DNA of 64,000 nt from Halocaridina rubra. Its lineage: Eukaryota > Arthropoda > Malacostraca > Decapoda > Atyidae. The stretch is from NCBI GenBank assembly GCA_037179515.1, contig JAXCGZ010022652.1:234633-298632 (forward strand), given 5' to 3'. The notes beneath the pieces were generated by a model that saw nothing but the letters and a program-made list of their open reading frames with translations, did not search any database and was not told the DNA's origin. Shown in pieces: positions 60,901 to 64,000 of this stretch. Both the position numbers and the translations under genes were made by a program. Every line of letters starts with the position of its first letter. The stretch's first letter is position 1.

Positions 60901-62335
60901 TGAAATCTTTAACATATGAGCAGCACTATCACTCCACCAGTCCTCTAAGATCTTTCAACCCTTAAAATTCTAAAGCCCTTAGGAAGTTTGTGACACTGTT
61001 TATGTCCTCACTTAATTTAGTCTCTGTAACCGCTACTTATATCTGCCTTACTGTTGCGATTCCTATCCTTTAATTCTACTGCCTTACCAGCTATACCATC
61101 AGCATTTGTGTACAGCAATCTTTATGAGGCCCCATTCTTTGGTGCTCTATCATGCTGTTCTTTATCCACCGTTTGTCTGGAAGAACTCTGAAACAAAAAT
61201 GTTTTCTTCTCTTATTCATTTCTTTCCTCATTTACCCTTTAAGCCTCTTGCAACAAGTTTTTGATCTTTTCCATCTCTGCCTGTGTTCTGTATGGTCTAA
61301 CGAACCCTATATTGAATTCTTGATGGTCTTTTAGGTTTTCTTTTTTCATCAATATTCTAAACATGTGTCCCCTCTCTCAAAGGTTAGTTTCTTTGGTCTT
61401 TCCTTTCCCTCCAAAGAATATATACCAAGTTGGTAAAAGTTTATAATATATTATATTATGTGGTCCTCCAGACCACATAATACTCCAGACTTCCTTAACA
61501 GGTCTAAAATCTCAGCTTTATTTTGTTCAGGTCTCCCCTGTCATGTTGACTCCTGGGATTCACTTATGCCTGATATTATCACTGTCTTCACTTTATCAAG
61601 TGCATGCTTAAGCAGTGGATTGGCCCTTTTCATCACAACATCTTTGATTTTTTCTATTACTGTTGCTTTATAGTCAACCGTTTGTAAGTTTTCAGTGCCA
61701 CCACCCTCACAGCCTCTTTTATTGTCACATTCCCCTTCATTGTATTTGCAAAGGAAGTTTTCATGGCATCATGTTCCATATGAAGCTCCTGAAACTCTTT
61801 CTAAACTGTTTGATGCTTACCTTTATCTGGACATTCAAAGCTGCAATCTCGTCTATCTCAGAAGAAAGCAATGAACTAACATTTGATTCATTCAGGTTGT
61901 CATTCAGCTGTTTGTTGTTATCTTCTTGTTTAGAAATTCTAATTTCTAGTTCAGTCTTTTCCCTTTCCAGCTTCTTTATTCGTTTTTCTAGTTCTATTCT
62001 CTCCTGCCCTCGTGCCCTCTTTGCTTCCTCCAAAGATCTTATTACCTCTAAGCGTTTCATTCTCTTTCATTTCTCTATCTATATTCCGATTTCTATCATC
62101 CATGTTTATTACAAGAGTCTCAAGGTCCTTGACTTTCTGCTTCAGCCTTCTAAGAACCACTCCTCCTCCTACATCCTTTGGAGATCCTCTATCACCCCTC
62201 CCCAACCATTAGATGGGAGGGTTAGGGACAGAGATGGTTTCATTTTGATGTTTTGTCTTTCACAGAATATAGATAGACAGAAAATGAAAGATAGAGAGTA
62301 TAAAACATCAAGAGCACACATAATTCAATGATTAC
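57955..62335 (-). mobile_element. LINE-B, CR1-type, near full-length but dead copy
   Basis: Read on the minus strand: an ORF1-like coiled coil (62205-61761: LEEAKRARGQERIELEKRIK, KLEREKTELEIRISKQEDNN), endonuclease remnants (about 60930-60470: LDCIQGNFLHQHVLEP, RGRNKPSLLDLVF), linker, RT pieces (59768-59369: MELDAHKATGPDDISPYVLE, NYRPISLTSIVCKIMEKLLR), and the C-terminal end (58284-58042: DRDRYFDMADTRTRG, VRVVDNWKLLSEE, SFKDKYGKYH), followed by the LINE-B 3' tail. Many stops. A SINE-2 copy (58870-59100) has inserted. It fills most of intron E1-E2 in the same orientation as reelin. Confidence 0.87.
58870..59100 (-). repeat. SINE-2 copy inserted in LINE-B
   Basis: Minus-strand copy with its A-rich tail at 58870-58880 and the LINE-D-like tail gacaccaggacgggcaaaga ... 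gggtctgggcacg. The LINE-B sequence (tgaatttacagattctggta | acatatacaaggaacaaaag) continues on both sides, so the insertion order is clear. Confidence 0.75.
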
Positions 62336-62722
62336 AATTTGTGAATGTCTAACTCAGAATTATTATAAACACACTTAATTTCGAGATTACAGTATTATAT
62401 GTGCTCTGATAAGGTATAAGAACAAGCATATTGGAACTAAATTCAATTAGTTTTTCCTAAACGTTTTAAACTAAATTTAAAGGCAGGATGTTTTGTGCTC
62501 AAAATACAATATTTATGAAATACTGTAATATCAGATCAATTGTCTATTGTGACAGCAGTCAGATGCAATATAAAAAAATGCTTAACACCAACATAATTCT
62601 ATGTAAAAATTCATGCAATAATCAACTATACATCGTGATAGCAATCAATTGTCATAATATATGGAAATATTTACTTTAAAAACAACAAAAACTCATGTAA
62701 AAGCACATGCTAATTGCAGAAC
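62336..62722. other. intron E1-E2, 5' part, nothing recognised
   Basis: AT-rich intron next to the E1 donor; no supported feature. Confidence 0.45.
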
Positions 62723-62917
62723 CTTGTGTTCTCCAGGGGGCTATAAACATCTTCCACTGGAATGGTAAAGACAGTTCTTGCGTGTAACAGAGGATACTGC
62801 CTTAGCGTCACTCTTTTCTTTCCATTCTCTACATAAACTGAGACTCGCACATCATCTCCACTGAAACTTGCAGCACATTCTTCCAGTTGCAAGATCAAAC
62901 TTATCACACCAACGTTG
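62723..62917 (-). CDS. RELN: reelin exon E1
   Basis: The acceptor is TTTTTCAG|C and the donor AAG|GTTCTG; one codon base is borrowed at the start and two are left at the end. The 65-residue product (SLILQLEECAASFSGDD ... HARTVFTIPVED ... LENTR) has the strand order of a reelin subrepeat but no recognisable Asp-box. It leads into T-R-F-C in E2, the place where other subrepeats have T-R-F-R-W. It lies upstream of repeat 1, in the poorly conserved region after the reeler domain. The 46-bp tandem array at 63.0-63.4 kb starts about 90 bp upstream of it. Confidence 0.75.
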
Positions 62918-63004
62918 CTGAAAAATACAATTGCTTTCTTTATAATATAAGGTCCTGTATTTACCACATTTCTTTTGCTTCATTTATTGACAAATTATTG
63001 TATC

Positions 63005-63375
63005 AGAAGAATATGATGTCTCATTCGATAGATGGCATGATTATTTAAGGATATAATCATGATGTCTCATTCGAGAGATAGTAAAATTATATAAGGAAAT
63101 AATTATGATGTCTCGTTTAAAAGATGGCATGATTATTTATGGAAATAGTCATGATGCTTCATTTGAATGATTGCGCGATTATTTTAGAAAAAAATCATGA
63201 TGTCTCATTCGGAGATGGCATGCTTGTTTAAGGAAACATTCATGATGCCTCATTTGAGAAATGGCATAATTATTCAAGGAAATATCCATGATGTTTCATT
63301 TGAGAGATGGTTTGATTATATATGGAAATAATCATAATATCTCATTTGAAAGATGGCATGATTATTTAATTGGGA
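63005..63375. repeat. 46-bp tandem repeat, eight copies
   Basis: Consensus approximately atgtctcattcgagagatgg, then catgattatttaaggaaata, then atcatg. Copies begin near 63013, 63059, 63107 and so on, at about 46-bp spacing, with 10-25% visible differences. Confidence 0.9.
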
Positions 63376-63519
63376 ATTCTCTTGGAATTACTTTTAATTT
63401 AAGAACAAAACAATTTGTTAAAAATTTCAGGGCATTCACTAATTGCATTGTCGAAAAAATTAAACTTCCTTCCAAACTAGATCACGTGGACTTGAGTCCT
63501 ATACATGGTATAATTTAAG

Positions 63520-63850
63520 TGTGATTACCTAATTGTGATTACCTAATTGTGTTTACGGGAAAGAGCCCAAAGCTCGTATCTTCCCGTCTCCTGATCGGTT
63601 CCATTTTAGACTTAGTGATATTTATCATACCTGTCCTTAAAACTATGGATTGAGATAGCATTAACTACCTCCTCGCTTAGCCAATTCCAATTATCAACTA
63701 CTCTTACACTGAAAAAGTATTTCCTTACATCCTGCAAAGAAGTTTTCTTACGAAGCTTCAAACTATGACCTCTAGTTCTAGAGCCAGCCATATCAAAATA
63801 TCGATCCCTATCCACTCTATCATAACCATGAAGGAATTTAAAGACTGTGA
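63520..63850 (-). mobile_element. LINE-B 3' end fragment
   Basis: A minus-strand frame reads DRDRYFDMAGSRTRGHSLKL, VRKYFFSVRVVDNWNWLSEE and SFKDRYDKYH, then the tail with cccgtctcctgatcggttcc in reverse and three taattgtgattacc-type repeats. Confidence 0.88.
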
Positions 63851-63972
63851 TTGCAAGTGCATGCTTACGATTAAAAGGATGAAAATGAGTATCATATTAT
63901 CGTCCACATTTATTGTTTCATATATTAAGCAAATCATTGAATCTGTTCTTACATAAGTCACAAGCAACAAAC

Positions 63973-64000
63973 CTTGCTTCAATGTACGGTGTACAAGTGC
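63973..64000 (-). CDS. RELN: possible reelin exon, 3' end only, cut by window edge
   Basis: On the minus strand the last 28 bases read as an open frame (CTPYIEA) ending in an AAG|GTTTGT donor. The end phase (two bases of a codon) is exactly what E1 needs. The stretch is too short to prove homology; only the donor and the phase support it. Confidence 0.35.

Noticed and set aside
61663..62331. 222-codon plus-strand frame
   Set aside because: Antisense shadow of the coiled-coil ORF1-like part of the minus-strand LINE-B.

Overview
This is eukaryotic nuclear DNA, very probably from a decapod crustacean. The evidence is one large multi-exon animal gene, huge (TA)n and (GA)n microsatellites, and a dense mix of arthropod-type non-LTR retrotransposons, SINEs and foldback elements. 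There are no operons, no bacterial genes and no CRISPR array. The species assignment is inference; the gene identity is not.

One host gene is visible. It is an orthologue of REELIN on the minus strand, running from beyond the right edge to beyond the left edge. I placed 30 exons (called E1 to E30 in transcript order, from 62.9 kb down to 2.85 kb) by reading the minus strand, choosing AG/GT boundaries and requiring the intron phases to chain. All 30 chain. Together they give about 1,770 codons, roughly half of a vertebrate reelin. E8-E14 match vertebrate reelin repeat 1 and the start of repeat 2, E15-E20 repeat 2, E21-E25 repeat 3 and E26-E30 repeat 4. E1-E7 lie upstream of repeat 1 and include an additional EGF-like module. 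Nine Asp-box (S-x-D-x-G-x-x-W type) subrepeats and five EGF modules are present. One exon (E12) carries a single-base frameshift at 34921.

The introns are packed with repeats. From left to right: a degenerate CR1-type LINE fragment (1-600); tandem arrays derived from splice junctions around E26 (4.9-6.0 kb); a 12.6-kb intron (7.6-20.2 kb) holding two RTE-type LINEs, giant (TA)n arrays, a triplicated tRNA-like unit with an inverted copy, a minisatellite and a pogo/Tigger-like relic; a second LINE family on the minus strand (24-25 kb and 45.3-47 kb); a 5S rRNA-derived SINE (25.4 kb); a tRNA-like tandem array (36.5-37 kb); a CR1-type LINE (37.5-40.2 kb); a decayed Gypsy-type LTR retrotransposon (47.4-52.6 kb); and a nearly full-length but dead CR1-type LINE (58-62.3 kb).

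The most unusual signal is not a transposon. In at least three introns of this gene the exon/intron boundary itself, meaning splice site plus adjoining coding sequence, has been tandemly duplicated into the intron. This affects both sides of E26, the 3' side of E14, and the E28-E29 intron. In addition, a full relic copy of exon E13 lies in the intron before it. In several of these arrays the extra copies still carry recognisable splice donors or acceptors and decayed reelin-coding sequence.
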